Shown here one piece after another: positions 19,547-28,440 of a DNA stretch of 64,000 nucleotides. The translations under genes and the position numbers were made by a program. Under the pieces are notes generated by a model. The model was given only the letters and a program-made list of their open reading frames with translations, was not told the origin of the DNA and made no database searches. Each line of letters starts with the position of its first letter. Position 1 is the first letter of the stretch. This DNA is from Pararhodobacter oceanensis (GTDB lineage Bacteria; Pseudomonadota; Alphaproteobacteria; Rhodobacterales; Rhodobacteraceae): positions 558,001 to 622,000 of the forward strand of contig NZ_QDKM01000002.1 in the NCBI RefSeq assembly GCF_003076755.1, in the 5' to 3' direction.

Positions 19547-20010
19547 TCGGACGGCTGGCGGCGCTCTTGGTCTGTCTTGCCGCGCCGGTTGCCGCCTGTG
19601 AGGTGCCGAACAGTCTGGTTACATTGCGCGCCGAACTTCTGGCACTGACCAATATCGAGCGTGAGGCGGCGGGGGCCGCGCCGCTGCGTCGTGACCTGCG
19701 GCTCGAGGCGGCGGCGCAGACCCAGGCCTGCCGCGTGGCCGAACGCCAGAGCCTGAGCCACCGCGGCAGTTGGTTCGCGGGTCTCGGGCGGCGCTTGCGG
19801 CGTGAGGATTACCCCTATGCGATGGCCGCGGAAAATCTGGCCGACGGGCATCTGGGCGCGACCACGGTCACGCAGGGCTGGATGGAGTCGCCCGCGCACC
19901 GCGCCAATCTCTTGGACCGCCGCGCGACCGAGGCCGGTTTCGGCGCCGCGATGGGGCAGAACGGGCGGCTGCATTGGTCGATGATCCTCGCCGCCCCGCA
20001 AGAGGATTAA
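19543..20010 (+). CDS. Secreted CAP (SCP/PR-1) domain protein
   Basis: 155 residues. Signal peptide MIGRLAALLVCLAAPVAA, then a CAP domain. It has LLALTNIEREAAGAAPLRRD, a histidine in QSLSHRGSWFAGL, an Asn-rich AAENLADGHLGATTV and WMESPAHRANLLDRRATEAG, the usual cavity motifs. Three or more cysteines (C at the mature N-terminus and QACRV) could form a disulfide. Bacterial CAP proteins bind lipids or cell-wall material; function here unknown. ATG at 19543 overlaps the transporter stop. Periplasmic. Confidence 0.82.
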   Translation: MIGRLAALLVCLAAPVAACEVPNSLVTLRAELLALTNIEREAAGAAPLRRDLRLEAAAQTQACRVAERQSLSHRGSWFAGLGRRLRREDYPYAMAAENLADGHLGATTVTQGWMESPAHRANLLDRRATEAGFGAAMGQNGRLHWSMILAAPQED

Positions 20011-20067
20011 GCGGCGCGGGGCAGACCCGCCGCATTGGCGCGCCGCCCTCGCGTTCCGGCGCTTTGA

Positions 20068-21225
20068 TCAGGTTAGCGTCGCTTCGCTACTCTCATCACC
20101 GCGTTTGGCGACCAGCGCCGCCACCGCCGAGGCATTGGTTAACATGCCAACAACATGCCCGCCCTCGGTCAGCATCAATTTGTCTTTGGCATCAGAGAGT
20201 TGCCGCATGGCATCGGCCAAGGGCGTCGTGGCGGGCAGGGTGATGCCGGTCGGCGCGGGACGCGGCGCGGGGATCATCGCATCGCGCGCGCGTAACACGC
20301 CCAAAGGGTTCATATGGGCGACAAATTCGGCCACATAGTCATTCGCCGGATTGGTGTAGATCTCGGCTGGCGTGCCGCATTGGATGATGCGCCCGCCCTC
20401 GAGTATCGCGATCCGGTTGCCCAGTTTGAACGCTTCATCAAGGTCATGGCTGACAAAGATGATCGTGCGTTTCAGGCGGGCTTGAAGGTCCAATAGCTCG
20501 TCTTGCAGGCGGGTGCGGATCAGCGGATCAAGGGCGCTGAACGGCTCGTCCATCAACAGGATCGGCGCCTCGGTGGCAAAGGCCCGCGCCAGCCCGACAC
20601 GCTGCTGCATACCGCCCGACAATTCGCCGACATTGCGGCCCGCCCATTGCCGCAAGCCGACCAGATCGAGCTGCACGTCAACACGGCGATTGCGCTCTTT
20701 CTTGCGCACGCCCGAAAGCTCCAGCCCGAGCCCGACATTGTCGCGCACTGTGCGCCATGGCAGCAGGCCGAATTGCTGGAACACCATCGCCACATGGCGG
20801 GTGCGCAGGTCGCACAATTGCTTGCGGTTGGCTTTCGGCACGCTCTGCATCTCGGCGCTGCCGGTATCGACCAGCACATCGCCCTGCACGATCGGATTGA
20901 GCCCGTTAACCGCCCGCAACAGCGTCGATTTGCCCGAGCCCGAGAGGCCCATCAGCACCAGAATCTCGCCATGGGCGACATCCAGCGAGCAATCATGCAC
21001 GCCAAGCACCTGTCCGGTTTCCTTCTGGATATCGGCGCGCGACTGGCCGGTCTCCATCAAGGGCAACGCCTTATAGGGGTTCTCGCCAAAGACAATCGAG
21101 ACATTGCGAAACGACACGGCGGGGTGGTCATGCGCCGCGGTTTCGGGCGCATCTCCGGTCTGGTGTTCGGTCACTGCGGTGGCTTCTGTGCCGGTTTTGG
21201 CATCGGTCTTTGCGGTGTCGCTCAT
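20068..21225 (-). CDS. choV: Choline/betaine ABC transporter ATPase ChoV
   Basis: 385 residues of the ProV/ChoV family. An N-terminal extension rich in Thr/Ala/Asp (residues 1-35) precedes the ATPase domain. Walker A GLSGSGKST is at 93-101, the family-specific FQQFGLLPWRTVRDNVGLGL follows, then LSGGMQQRVGLARAFA, LLMDEPFSALDP and VSHDLDEA. The C-terminal region after about 300 is a CBS-like regulatory segment (PLADAMRQLSDAKDKLMLTE). The start overlaps the permease stop by 4 bases. Energises choline import to feed betBA. Confidence 0.85.
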   Translation of the reverse strand: MSDTAKTDAKTGTEATAVTEHQTGDAPETAAHDHPAVSFRNVSIVFGENPYKALPLMETGQSRADIQKETGQVLGVHDCSLDVAHGEILVLMGLSGSGKSTLLRAVNGLNPIVQGDVLVDTGSAEMQSVPKANRKQLCDLRTRHVAMVFQQFGLLPWRTVRDNVGLGLELSGVRKKERNRRVDVQLDLVGLRQWAGRNVGELSGGMQQRVGLARAFATEAPILLMDEPFSALDPLIRTRLQDELLDLQARLKRTIIFVSHDLDEAFKLGNRIAILEGGRIIQCGTPAEIYTNPANDYVAEFVAHMNPLGVLRARDAMIPAPRPAPTGITLPATTPLADAMRQLSDAKDKLMLTEGGHVVGMLTNASAVAALVAKRGDESSEATLT

Positions 21226-22073
21226 TGTTTTGCCTCCACGCGCAACATGCGGTCCAACATGATTGCCACGGCGACAATCACCACGCCGGATTCAAAGCCC
21301 AAAGCCGCGTTCACCGTGTTCAGCGCGCGCACCACCGGCACGCCCAATCCCGGTGCGCCGACCAATCCGGCGATCACCACCATCGACAGCGACAGCATGA
21401 TCGTCTGGTTCAATCCGGCCATGATCTGCGGAAAGGCAAAGGGCAGTTCGACCTTGAAAATCCGCTGCATATTGCTGGCACCAAAGGCCGTCGCGGCCTC
21501 GGTTAGTGCGGTCGGGGTGCTGCGGATGCCCAGCTCGGTCAGGCGGATCGCGGCGGGCATGGCAAAGATCACCGTCGCCACCAGCCCGGGCACCATGCCA
21601 AGGCCAAAGAGCACCAGCACCGGGATCAGATAGACAAAGGTCGGCAGGGTCTGCATCAGGTCCAGCACCGGCGTCAACCAGCGGTAGAATTTCGGATGAT
21701 GGGCCGAGAAAATGCCCAAGGGCACGCCAATCGCCATACAGACGAAGCACGAGCCGAGCACCAGCGTCAGGGTCTGGATCGTCGGCTCCCAATAGCCTTG
21801 GTTCAGCGCGAAAAGCGCGCAGACAGCGACAATCACCACCGAGATCAGGCGGCGTTGCAACAGCCATGTGATCGCCGCGAATATCGCGATCAGCACCAAG
21901 GGCGGCGGATAGCTCAGCGCGGCTTGCAGGCTTTCAATCGCCGTGCTCAGGCCCACTTCAAGCGCATCAAACGCCTGCCAGAAATTGTCTTGCACCCATG
22001 TGAAGCGGTCGGCAATGAACCGCCCCACAGGGATTTTCGCCCCGGTGATGGCGTCGGTAACGGGATCGGTCAT
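21222..22073 (-). CDS. choW: Choline/betaine ABC transporter permease ChoW
   Basis: 283 residues, ProW/ChoW type. A soluble N-terminal part of about 60 residues leads into membrane segments with VLGSCFVCMAIGVPLGIFSA, LMQTLPTFVYLIPVLVLFG and the ATPase-contacting loop LTEAATAFGASNMQRIFKVE. ATG at 22073. Separated from choX by 54 bases that hold a G/C-rich hairpin, overlapped by choV at the other end. Choline rather than betaine is inferred from the adjacent betIBA. Confidence 0.85.
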   Translation of the reverse strand: MTDPVTDAITGAKIPVGRFIADRFTWVQDNFWQAFDALEVGLSTAIESLQAALSYPPPLVLIAIFAAITWLLQRRLISVVIVAVCALFALNQGYWEPTIQTLTLVLGSCFVCMAIGVPLGIFSAHHPKFYRWLTPVLDLMQTLPTFVYLIPVLVLFGLGMVPGLVATVIFAMPAAIRLTELGIRSTPTALTEAATAFGASNMQRIFKVELPFAFPQIMAGLNQTIMLSLSMVVIAGLVGAPGLGVPVVRALNTVNAALGFESGVVIVAVAIMLDRMLRVEAKQ

Positions 22074-22091
22074 GCGGGTTCCGGTCGTTTG

Positions 22092-22120
22092 AAAAAGCCC
22101 GGCCCGAGAGGGGCCGGGCT
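22092..22120 (-). terminator. choX-choW intercistronic hairpin/attenuator
   Basis: AGCCCGGCCC (22096-22105) and GGGCCGGGCT (22111-22120) make a perfect 10-bp stem with a 5-base loop. On the minus strand it is followed by a run of T (opposite the A-run at 22092-22096). This looks like a leaky rho-independent terminator that favours choX over choWV. Confidence 0.7.
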
Positions 22121-22127
22121 GGTATTA

Positions 22128-23054
22128 TCAGTTCAGGGCGGCGGTGACGGCTGCCATTGCGTCGCCACCATCAAGGGTGGTCACACCCTCCAGCCACGGG
22201 CCCAACACATCGGTGTTCTCGGCCAGCCATGCAGCGGCGGCGGCATTCGGATCGGTGCCGTCGTTGAGGATCGCGCCCATGATCTCGTTTTCCAGCGCCA
22301 GCGTGAACTCCATATTGTTGAGCAATTGGCCCACGTTAGGACATTCCGCGACATAGCCCGCGCGGGTGTTGGTATAGACCTCGGCGCCGCCGAAATCGGG
22401 GCCGAACCAATCGTCACCCTCGGCGAGATAGGTCATCTCGAAATTGGCGTTCATCGGGTGCGGCTCCCAGCCCAGAAAGACCACCGGCTGGTCGCGCCGG
22501 TCCGAGCGCTGCACCTGCGCCAGCATCCCCTGTTCCGAGCTTTCCACCACGGTGAAACCCTCAAGATCAAAGGCGTCGGCCTCGATCATATCAAGGATCA
22601 GGCGGTTGCCGTCATTGCCCGGCTCGATGCCGTAGATGCTGCTGTCGAGCGCCTCGGCATGGGCGGCGATATCGGCGAAACTGGTGATCCCCAGCGCCGC
22701 GCCTGCCGCATTGGTGGCCAGCGTGTATTTGGCGCCGGCGAGGTTGCGGCGCACGGTGTCGACGGTGCCGGCCTCGCGGTAGGGCGCGATATCGGCCTCC
22801 ATCGTCGGCATCCAGTTGCCCAGAAACACGTCGATATCGCCCGAGGCCATCGAGGTGTAGGTCACCGGCACCGAGAGCACGAGCACCTCGGTATTATAGC
22901 CCAAAGCCTCCAGAACCGTGCTGGCGGTGGCGGTGGTCGCGGTGATGTCGGTCCAGCCCACATCCGAGAATCGCACCGTGCCGCAATCGGCAAAAGCCGG
23001 TGCGGCAAGCAGGGTGAGAGCCGTTGTGGTGGCGAAAAAACTGGTCATTTTCAT
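22128..23054 (-). CDS. choX: Choline-binding periplasmic protein ChoX
   Basis: 308 residues with signal peptide (MKMTSFFATTTALTLLAAPA, cleaved near AFA-D). The mature protein starts DCGTVRFSDVGWTDITATT. Aromatic box candidates match the choline-binding ChoX type: Trp in DVGWTDI, Trp in FLGNWMPTM, a Tyr in AGAKYTLATN and Trp in FLGWEPHPMN. Captures choline for ChoWV. Lies head to head with betI; the 116-base gap carries inverted repeats likely bound by BetI. Betaine binding (ProX) is the alternative, less likely from context. Confidence 0.85.
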   Translation of the reverse strand: MKMTSFFATTTALTLLAAPAFADCGTVRFSDVGWTDITATTATASTVLEALGYNTEVLVLSVPVTYTSMASGDIDVFLGNWMPTMEADIAPYREAGTVDTVRRNLAGAKYTLATNAAGAALGITSFADIAAHAEALDSSIYGIEPGNDGNRLILDMIEADAFDLEGFTVVESSEQGMLAQVQRSDRRDQPVVFLGWEPHPMNANFEMTYLAEGDDWFGPDFGGAEVYTNTRAGYVAECPNVGQLLNNMEFTLALENEIMGAILNDGTDPNAAAAAWLAENTDVLGPWLEGVTTLDGGDAMAAVTAALN

Positions 23055-23082
23055 AGTCGTCTCCTGTTGGCAGTTTTTGTTG

Positions 23083-23096
23083 ATTGACGAGTCAAT
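23083..23096. promoter_or_regulatory. Candidate BetI operator
   Basis: ATTGAC-GA-GTCAAT, a perfect inverted repeat inside TTGATTGACGAGTCAATAAA, in the choX/betI divergent gap. It resembles known BetI sites (TTGA/TCAA dyads). A weaker dyad, CGATT-N6-AATCG, lies at 23123-23138. Choline-relieved repression of both directions is inferred. Confidence 0.6.
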
Positions 23097-23170
23097 AAAC
23101 GATCGACTACCTAATAATCAACCGATTTGAGTGAATCGATCCCATCTGCACCGCAAAAAAGGAGCCGATC

Positions 23171-23749
23171 ATGCCCAAGATTGGCATTGAACCTATACGA
23201 CGCGCCTCGCTGATCAAGGCCACAATTGCCGAAATCGGCGATGTCGGAAGCCTTGAGGTGACGGTCAGCCGAATCGCCAAACGCGCAGGCATGTCCTCGG
23301 CCTTGGCGCATCATTATTTCGGCTCGAAAGAGTCGCTGTTTCTCTCGGCGATGCGCCATGTATTGACGGTTTACGGCGCCGAAGTGCGCGGGGCGCTGAC
23401 CACCGCCAATGGCCCCGAGGACCGCGTGCGGGCGATCATCCGCGCCTCCTTCACACCGGCGAATTTCCGGCGCGAGGTGATCTCGGCTTGGTTGAATTTC
23501 TATGTATTGGCGCAGACCCGTCCGCAGGCGCGGCGGTTGCTCAGCGTTTACCAGCGGCGAATGCACGCGAACCTGCGCCATGCGCTGCGGCCGATTGCGG
23601 GCGGGCGCCATGACGAGATCGCGCGCTCCATCGCGGCGATGATTGACGGCGCCTATCTGCACGCGGTGCTTGGCCCCGACACGCTGGATGGCCCCCGCGC
23701 CGCCGCCGATATCGACACCTATCTGACCCTAGCCCTAAAGGACCGCTGA
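23171..23749 (+). CDS. betI: Choline-responsive TetR-family repressor BetI
   Basis: 192 residues, the standard BetI length. It begins [19 protein letters not shown], has the TetR helix-turn-helix in [20 protein letters not shown] and [14 protein letters not shown], and a ligand domain with [23 protein letters not shown] at 23171 follows AAAAGGAG. Ends one base before betB, so betIBA is an operon. Represses choline uptake and oxidation until choline is present. Confidence 0.92.
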   Translation: MPKIGIEPIRRASLIKATIAEIGDVGSLEVTVSRIAKRAGMSSALAHHYFGSKESLFLSAMRHVLTVYGAEVRGALTTANGPEDRVRAIIRASFTPANFRREVISAWLNFYVLAQTRPQARRLLSVYQRRMHANLRHALRPIAGGRHDEIARSIAAMIDGAYLHAVLGPDTLDGPRAAADIDTYLTLALKDR

Positions 23750-23750
23750 C

Positions 23751-25205
23751 ATGCGCGCGCAACCCCAAGCCAGCCATTTCATCGACGGCGCGTATATCGA
23801 GGATACCTCGGGCGCGCCGATTGACTGTATCTATGCCGCCGATGGCACGCAGATCGCCCGTTTGCACGAGGCCACGCCCGCGCTGATCGACAAAGCGCTG
23901 GCCGCTGCGGCTCGTGCGCAGGTGGCATGGGCGGCGCTGCGTCCGGTGGAACGCGGCCGCGTGCTCCACAAAGCCGCCGAGATCATCCGCGCGCGCAACG
24001 CCGAACTCTCGGAGCTGGAAACCCTCGACACCGGCAAACCCCTACAGGAAACCTTGGTCGCCGATGCCTCCTCCGGCGCCGAAGCGCTCGAGTATTTCGC
24101 CGGTTTCGCCGCCACCGTCACCGGCCAGACCGTGCCGGTGGGGGGCGGGGATTTCGTCTATACCACCCGCGAGCCCTTGGGCGTTTGCGTCGGCATCGGC
24201 GCATGGAATTACCCCACGCAGATAGCCTGCTGGAAGGCCGCGCCCGCCTTGGCCTTCGGCAATGCGATGGTCTTCAAACCCTCCGAAGTGACCCCATTAT
24301 GCGCGCTAAAGGTTGCGGAAATCCTAATCGAAGCGGGGGCACCTGCGGGCTTGTTCAACGTGGTGCAGGGGCGCGGCGCGGTCGGCGCTTCGCTGGTCAC
24401 CGATAAGCGCGTGGCCAAGGTCAGCCTGACCGGCTCGGTGCCCACTGGCCGCAAGGTCTACGCCGCCGCCGCCGAGGGCATCCGCCATGTGACCATGGAA
24501 TTGGGCGGCAAATCGCCTTTGGTGATCTTTGACGATGCCAGCGTTGAGGATGCGGTCGGCGCGGCGATGCTGGGCAACTTCTATTCCTCCGGCCAGATCT
24601 GCTCCAACGGCACGCGGGTGTTCGTGCAAAAGGGCCTGATGCCGCAGTTTCTCGAGCGGCTCAAAGCCCGCACCGAGGCGATCGTCATCGGCGAACCGCT
24701 TGAGGAAGAAACACAATTCGGCCCGCTGATCACCTCTGAGCATCTTGAGAAAGTCATGGGCTATATTGAGCTTGGTTTGCAGGAAGGCGCGACCCTGATC
24801 ACCGGCGGCGCACGGCTGAACCGCCCCGGCAACTATGTGCAACCGACGGTGTTTGCGGGTGTCACCGACGAGATGACCATCGCCCGCGAAGAGGTGTTCG
24901 GCCCGGTGATGGCGGTGCTGGAATTCGAGAGTGAGGCCGAGGTGATCGCCCGCGCCAATGCCACCGAATTTGGCCTCGCCGCGGGCGTCTTCACCGCCGA
25001 TCTGGCGCGCGCCCACCGTGTTGCGGCGGCGTTTGAGGCCGGCACCTGCTGGATCAACGCCTATAATCTGACGCCCGTTGAGGCGCCCTTTGGCGGGTCC
25101 AAACTCTCCGGTGTGGGGCGCGAAAACGGCCACGCGGCGGTCGAATATTACACGCAGGTCAAATCGATCTATGTCGGCACCGCTCCGGTCGATTCGCCCT
25201 ATTGA
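23751..25205 (+). CDS. betB: Betaine aldehyde dehydrogenase
   Basis: 484 residues of the aldehyde dehydrogenase superfamily. Cofactor motif [20 protein letters not shown], catalytic Glu in [14 protein letters not shown], catalytic Cys in [15 protein letters not shown], and C-terminal [19 protein letters not shown] are as in BetB. Oxidises betaine aldehyde to glycine betaine with NAD+, in the cytoplasm. ATG follows the betI stop with AAAGGA upstream. After the stop, a GGCGT/ACGCC hairpin with TTTT (about 25206-25227) may dampen read-through to betA. Confidence 0.94.
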   Translation: MRAQPQASHFIDGAYIEDTSGAPIDCIYAADGTQIARLHEATPALIDKALAAAARAQVAWAALRPVERGRVLHKAAEIIRARNAELSELETLDTGKPLQETLVADASSGAEALEYFAGFAATVTGQTVPVGGGDFVYTTREPLGVCVGIGAWNYPTQIACWKAAPALAFGNAMVFKPSEVTPLCALKVAEILIEAGAPAGLFNVVQGRGAVGASLVTDKRVAKVSLTGSVPTGRKVYAAAAEGIRHVTMELGGKSPLVIFDDASVEDAVGAAMLGNFYSSGQICSNGTRVFVQKGLMPQFLERLKARTEAIVIGEPLEEETQFGPLITSEHLEKVMGYIELGLQEGATLITGGARLNRPGNYVQPTVFAGVTDEMTIAREEVFGPVMAVLEFESEAEVIARANATEFGLAAGVFTADLARAHRVAAAFEAGTCWINAYNLTPVEAPFGGSKLSGVGRENGHAAVEYYTQVKSIYVGTAPVDSPY

Positions 25206-25276
25206 GGCGTGAATTTTAACGCCGTTTTAAGACAAACCGTATTAACTCAGGGGGCCGGAACTCCGGCTGCGCAATT

Positions 25277-26929
25277 ATGAACGCGGATTATGTGATTGTT
25301 GGCGCCGGCTCGGGCGGCTCGGCGGTGGCTTACCGTCTCGCCGAGTCTGGGAAAACCGTTGTCGTGGTGGAATACGGCGGCTCGGACGCGGGGCCGTTCA
25401 TCCAGATGCCCGGCGCGCTGTCCTATCCGATGAATATGGCGCGCTATGACTGGGGGATGCAGACCGAACCCGAACCACATCTGGACAACCGCCGCCTCGC
25501 CACCCCGCGCGGCAAGGTGATCGGCGGCTCGTCCAGCATCAACGGCATGGTCTATGTCCGCGGCCATGCGCGCGACTATGACCATTGGGCCGAACAGGGC
25601 GCCGACGGCTGGTCCTATGCCGATGTGCTGCCCTATTTCAAACGGCTCGAGCATTGGCACGGCGCGCAGGATGCGGGCACCGATACCTCATGGCGCGGCA
25701 CCGATGGCCCGCTGCACATCAGCCGCGGCAAGCGCGAGAATATTCTGTTTGACGCCTTTATCGAGGCGGGCGGGCAGGCGGGTTATCCGCTGACCCGCGA
25801 CTATAACGGCGAGCAGCAAGAGGGCTTTGGCGCGATGGAGGCCACGGTCCATAAAGGCGAGCGCTGGTCGGCGGCCAAAGCCTATCTGCGCCCCGCGTTG
25901 AAGTCCAAAAAGGTCAAACTTTTGCGTGGCTTGGCAGCGCGGGTGATCATTGAAAACGGACGCGCCCGCGGCGTCGAATTGGCGGACGGCAAGCGGGTGA
26001 TGGCGAATGCGGAAGTGATCCTCGCGGCTTCCTCGATCAACACGCCGAAGCTCTTGATGCTCTCGGGTATTGGCCCGGCGGCGCATCTGGCCGAACACGG
26101 GATCGAGGTGATTGCGGACCGCCCCGGTGTCGGCGGCAATCTGCAAGACCATCTGGAACTCTACCTGCAATACGCCACCAAAGAGCCGATCTCGCTGTTC
26201 AAATATTGGAACCTCTGGGGCAAGGCCTATGTCGGCGCGCGCTGGCTGCTGACCGGCACCGGACCGGGGGCGACCAACCAGTTTGAAAGCTGCGGTTTCA
26301 TCCGTTCGGCGGCGGGCATCGACTATCCCGATATCCAGTATCATTTCCTGCCCATCGCGGTGCGTTATGACGGACAAGCCTCGGCCGAGGGGCACGGGTT
26401 TCAGGCCCATGTCGGCCCGATGCGCTCGAAATCACGCGGCACCGTGCGGCTCAAATCCGCCGATCCGAGTGCCGCGCCAGAAATCCGCTTTAACTATATG
26501 TCGCATCCCGATGACTGGGCCGAATTCCGCGCCGCGATCCGCCTGACCCGCGAGATCATGGAACAACCGGCGATGGCGCAGCATATCAAGCACGAAATCC
26601 AGCCCGGCGCAGCGGTGGCCGATGACGCGGCGCTTGATGATTTCATTCGCGAGCATGTCGAGAGCGCCTATCACCCCTGTGGCACCGCGCGGATGGGGCG
26701 GCGCGATGACCCGCAGGCGGTGGTCGACAGCCACGGGCAGGTGATCGGGGTCGAGGGGCTGCGGGTGGCCGATAGCTCGATTTTCCCGCGTATCACCAAT
26801 GGCAATCTAAACGGGCCGTCAATTCTGGTCGGCGAGAAAATGGCAGATCATATCCTTGGCCGCACGCCGCTGGCGCCATCGAATCTGGAGCCATGGATCA
26901 ACCCGAACTGGCAGGTCTCGCAGCGCTAG
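25277..26929 (+). CDS. betA: Choline dehydrogenase
   Basis: 550-residue GMC flavoprotein. The FAD motif [20 protein letters not shown] is at residues 6-25, followed by [20 protein letters not shown], the GMC signature [16 protein letters not shown], and the catalytic His in [12 protein letters not shown]. Oxidises choline to betaine aldehyde, membrane-associated, feeding BetB. No strong ribosome site is visible. A palindrome GCCGGA-AC-TCCGGC (25254-25267) lies just upstream of the ATG and could fold over the start. No betC (choline sulfatase) is present. Confidence 0.93.
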   Translation: MNADYVIVGAGSGGSAVAYRLAESGKTVVVVEYGGSDAGPFIQMPGALSYPMNMARYDWGMQTEPEPHLDNRRLATPRGKVIGGSSSINGMVYVRGHARDYDHWAEQGADGWSYADVLPYFKRLEHWHGAQDAGTDTSWRGTDGPLHISRGKRENILFDAFIEAGGQAGYPLTRDYNGEQQEGFGAMEATVHKGERWSAAKAYLRPALKSKKVKLLRGLAARVIIENGRARGVELADGKRVMANAEVILAASSINTPKLLMLSGIGPAAHLAEHGIEVIADRPGVGGNLQDHLELYLQYATKEPISLFKYWNLWGKAYVGARWLLTGTGPGATNQFESCGFIRSAAGIDYPDIQYHFLPIAVRYDGQASAEGHGFQAHVGPMRSKSRGTVRLKSADPSAAPEIRFNYMSHPDDWAEFRAAIRLTREIMEQPAMAQHIKHEIQPGAAVADDAALDDFIREHVESAYHPCGTARMGRRDDPQAVVDSHGQVIGVEGLRVADSSIFPRITNGNLNGPSILVGEKMADHILGRTPLAPSNLEPWINPNWQVSQR

Positions 26930-26934
26930 GGGTA

Positions 26935-26957
26935 ATTGCAAAATCGCACTTTGCAAA
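26935..26957. promoter_or_regulatory. Orphan PccR-like boxes between convergent betA and pccR
   Basis: ATTGCAAA (26935-26942) and TTTGCAAA (26950-26957) separated by 7 bases, in the 44-base gap between the 3' ends of betA and pccR. The sequence matches the PccR half-site, but no promoter is expected here. Confidence 0.4.
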
Positions 26958-26973
26958 TCCACACGCGCCGCTC

Positions 26974-28377
26974 TTACTGTGGCGGCGCGTCGATCCGGTA
27001 GGGCAATATCCCGCGCCGGTCGAAGTCGATGGTCAGGCTGTGTTCCAGCGGCGGCACCGAGCGTTGATGGCAGTTCGGCCGCGCGCAGATCCGGCAGGAT
27101 ATGCCAATCGGTTCAAAGGCTTGCGGATTGCTCAGATCCATATCATCGGCATAGGTCAGTGCGCCGGCATGGCGTATCTCGCAGCCCAGCGAGATCGCAT
27201 AGCGCCGCACCGGCGCGCGGAACGAACCGCCAAGTTTCGACACATCGCGCGACAGGCAGAAATAGCGCACCCCGTCCGGCGTCTCGGCCAATTGCCGCAA
27301 AAACCGCCCCGGAACCTCGAAGGCCTGATGCACATTCCACAGCGGGCAAGAGCCGCCATAGCGGGCGAATTGCAACCGCGTGGCAGAATGGCGCTTGGTG
27401 ATCGTGCCCGCCTGATCGACGCGGACGAAAAAGAACGGCACGCCCTTGGCACCCGGGCGTTGCAGGGTCGACAGCCGGTGCGCGACCTGCTCGATCGAGG
27501 CGCCGAACTGGTCGGCGAGCATCTCCAGATCATGGCGGGTCTCGCGCGCGGCGGCCAGAAACTCGCGGTAAGGAAGCATCGCGGCACCGGCGAAGTAATT
27601 CGCCAGCCCGATTTTAGCGATGGCGCGGGCCTCGTCGGATTGGAACCGCGCAAGGTCCAAAGTCGCATCCAAGAGCTCATTCTGGGTCAGCAATGCCAGT
27701 TGATGCAGCAGTTGAAAGCGGCGTGACGAATTCGAGGCTTTTGTTGATAAAGTGAGGGTCCGGCGCTGCGGATCATAACGTCTGAGCAGCGGATCATCGG
27801 AAAACTGCAAGTTGATGCCGCGCCGCTCAAGGGCTTTTTCCGCCCGCGCGTCAATGCTTTCAGGGCCGCGGGCGAAATTCTCGGCGGCGTGATCGACCGC
27901 GTCGATATAGTTGTCGCAATAGTGGAAAAAGTCGCGCACCTCCTCCCATGGTGAGGCGCGCAGGCTGCGGTCTTCATGGCCCAAAGCCTCATCCAGCGAG
28001 GCCAGCCGTTCATGGGTCTGCCGGTAGGCGTGATGCAACGCCAAAAGCGCCCGCGCCACGCCCGGCGCGTTCGAGGCCACCAGCCGCAGGTCTGCCGCCG
28101 AGGGGGTGGGCGTGGGGAATACCGGATCGGCCAGCGCCTCGCGCAGATCGGAGACCATGCGCTCGCTGTCGCCGGTGGAGAGCTCGGTCACATCGGTGCC
28201 GAACTCGCGGGCCAGCGCCAACACGACCGCGGTCGAAACCGGCCGATTGTTGTTTTCCATCTGATTGAGATAGGGCAGCGATACGCCCATTCGGGCTGCG
28301 AATTCCTTCTGCGTCAGTTGCAACCGCGTGCGGATTTCGCGCAGTTTGGCACCGGCATAGAGTTTTTGAATGGCCAT
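26974..28377 (-). CDS. pccR: ScfR-family regulator of propionyl-CoA metabolism, PccR-like
   Basis: 467 residues. An N-terminal XRE-type helix-turn-helix (GAKLREIRTRLQLTQKEFAA, MGVSLPYLNQMENNNRPVS) is followed by a central M78/IrrE-like region whose HExxH is degenerate (FQLLHQLALL). The DUF2083-type C-terminus has GISCRICARPNCHQRSVPP, the cysteine cluster of ScfR proteins. In Rhodobacter sphaeroides PccR binds TTTGCAAA pairs and controls propionyl-CoA carboxylase; here boxes of that sequence flank this gene and pccB. ATG at 28377 is preferred over one 14 codons upstream because it begins the conserved domain and clears the boxes. Confidence 0.87.
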   Translation of the reverse strand: MAIQKLYAGAKLREIRTRLQLTQKEFAARMGVSLPYLNQMENNNRPVSTAVVLALAREFGTDVTELSTGDSERMVSDLREALADPVFPTPTPSAADLRLVASNAPGVARALLALHHAYRQTHERLASLDEALGHEDRSLRASPWEEVRDFFHYCDNYIDAVDHAAENFARGPESIDARAEKALERRGINLQFSDDPLLRRYDPQRRTLTLSTKASNSSRRFQLLHQLALLTQNELLDATLDLARFQSDEARAIAKIGLANYFAGAAMLPYREFLAAARETRHDLEMLADQFGASIEQVAHRLSTLQRPGAKGVPFFFVRVDQAGTITKRHSATRLQFARYGGSCPLWNVHQAFEVPGRFLRQLAETPDGVRYFCLSRDVSKLGGSFRAPVRRYAISLGCEIRHAGALTYADDMDLSNPQAFEPIGISCRICARPNCHQRSVPPLEHSLTIDFDRRGILPYRIDAPPQ

Positions 28378-28390
28378 CGCATTCCCCGAG

Positions 28391-28420
28391 TTTGCAACTC
28401 TCTCAGGGTATATTTGCAAA
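28391..28420. promoter_or_regulatory. PccR-like boxes upstream of pccR
   Basis: TTTGCAAC (28391-28398) and TTTGCAAA (28413-28420) lie 14 and 36 bases upstream of the pccR start and inside the 63-base gap to the MFS gene. Spacing between half-sites (14 bases) is larger than the 4 bases reported for PccR. Suggests autoregulation. Confidence 0.55.
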
Positions 28421-28440
28421 CTCCGATTGCCAAGCCCGTG

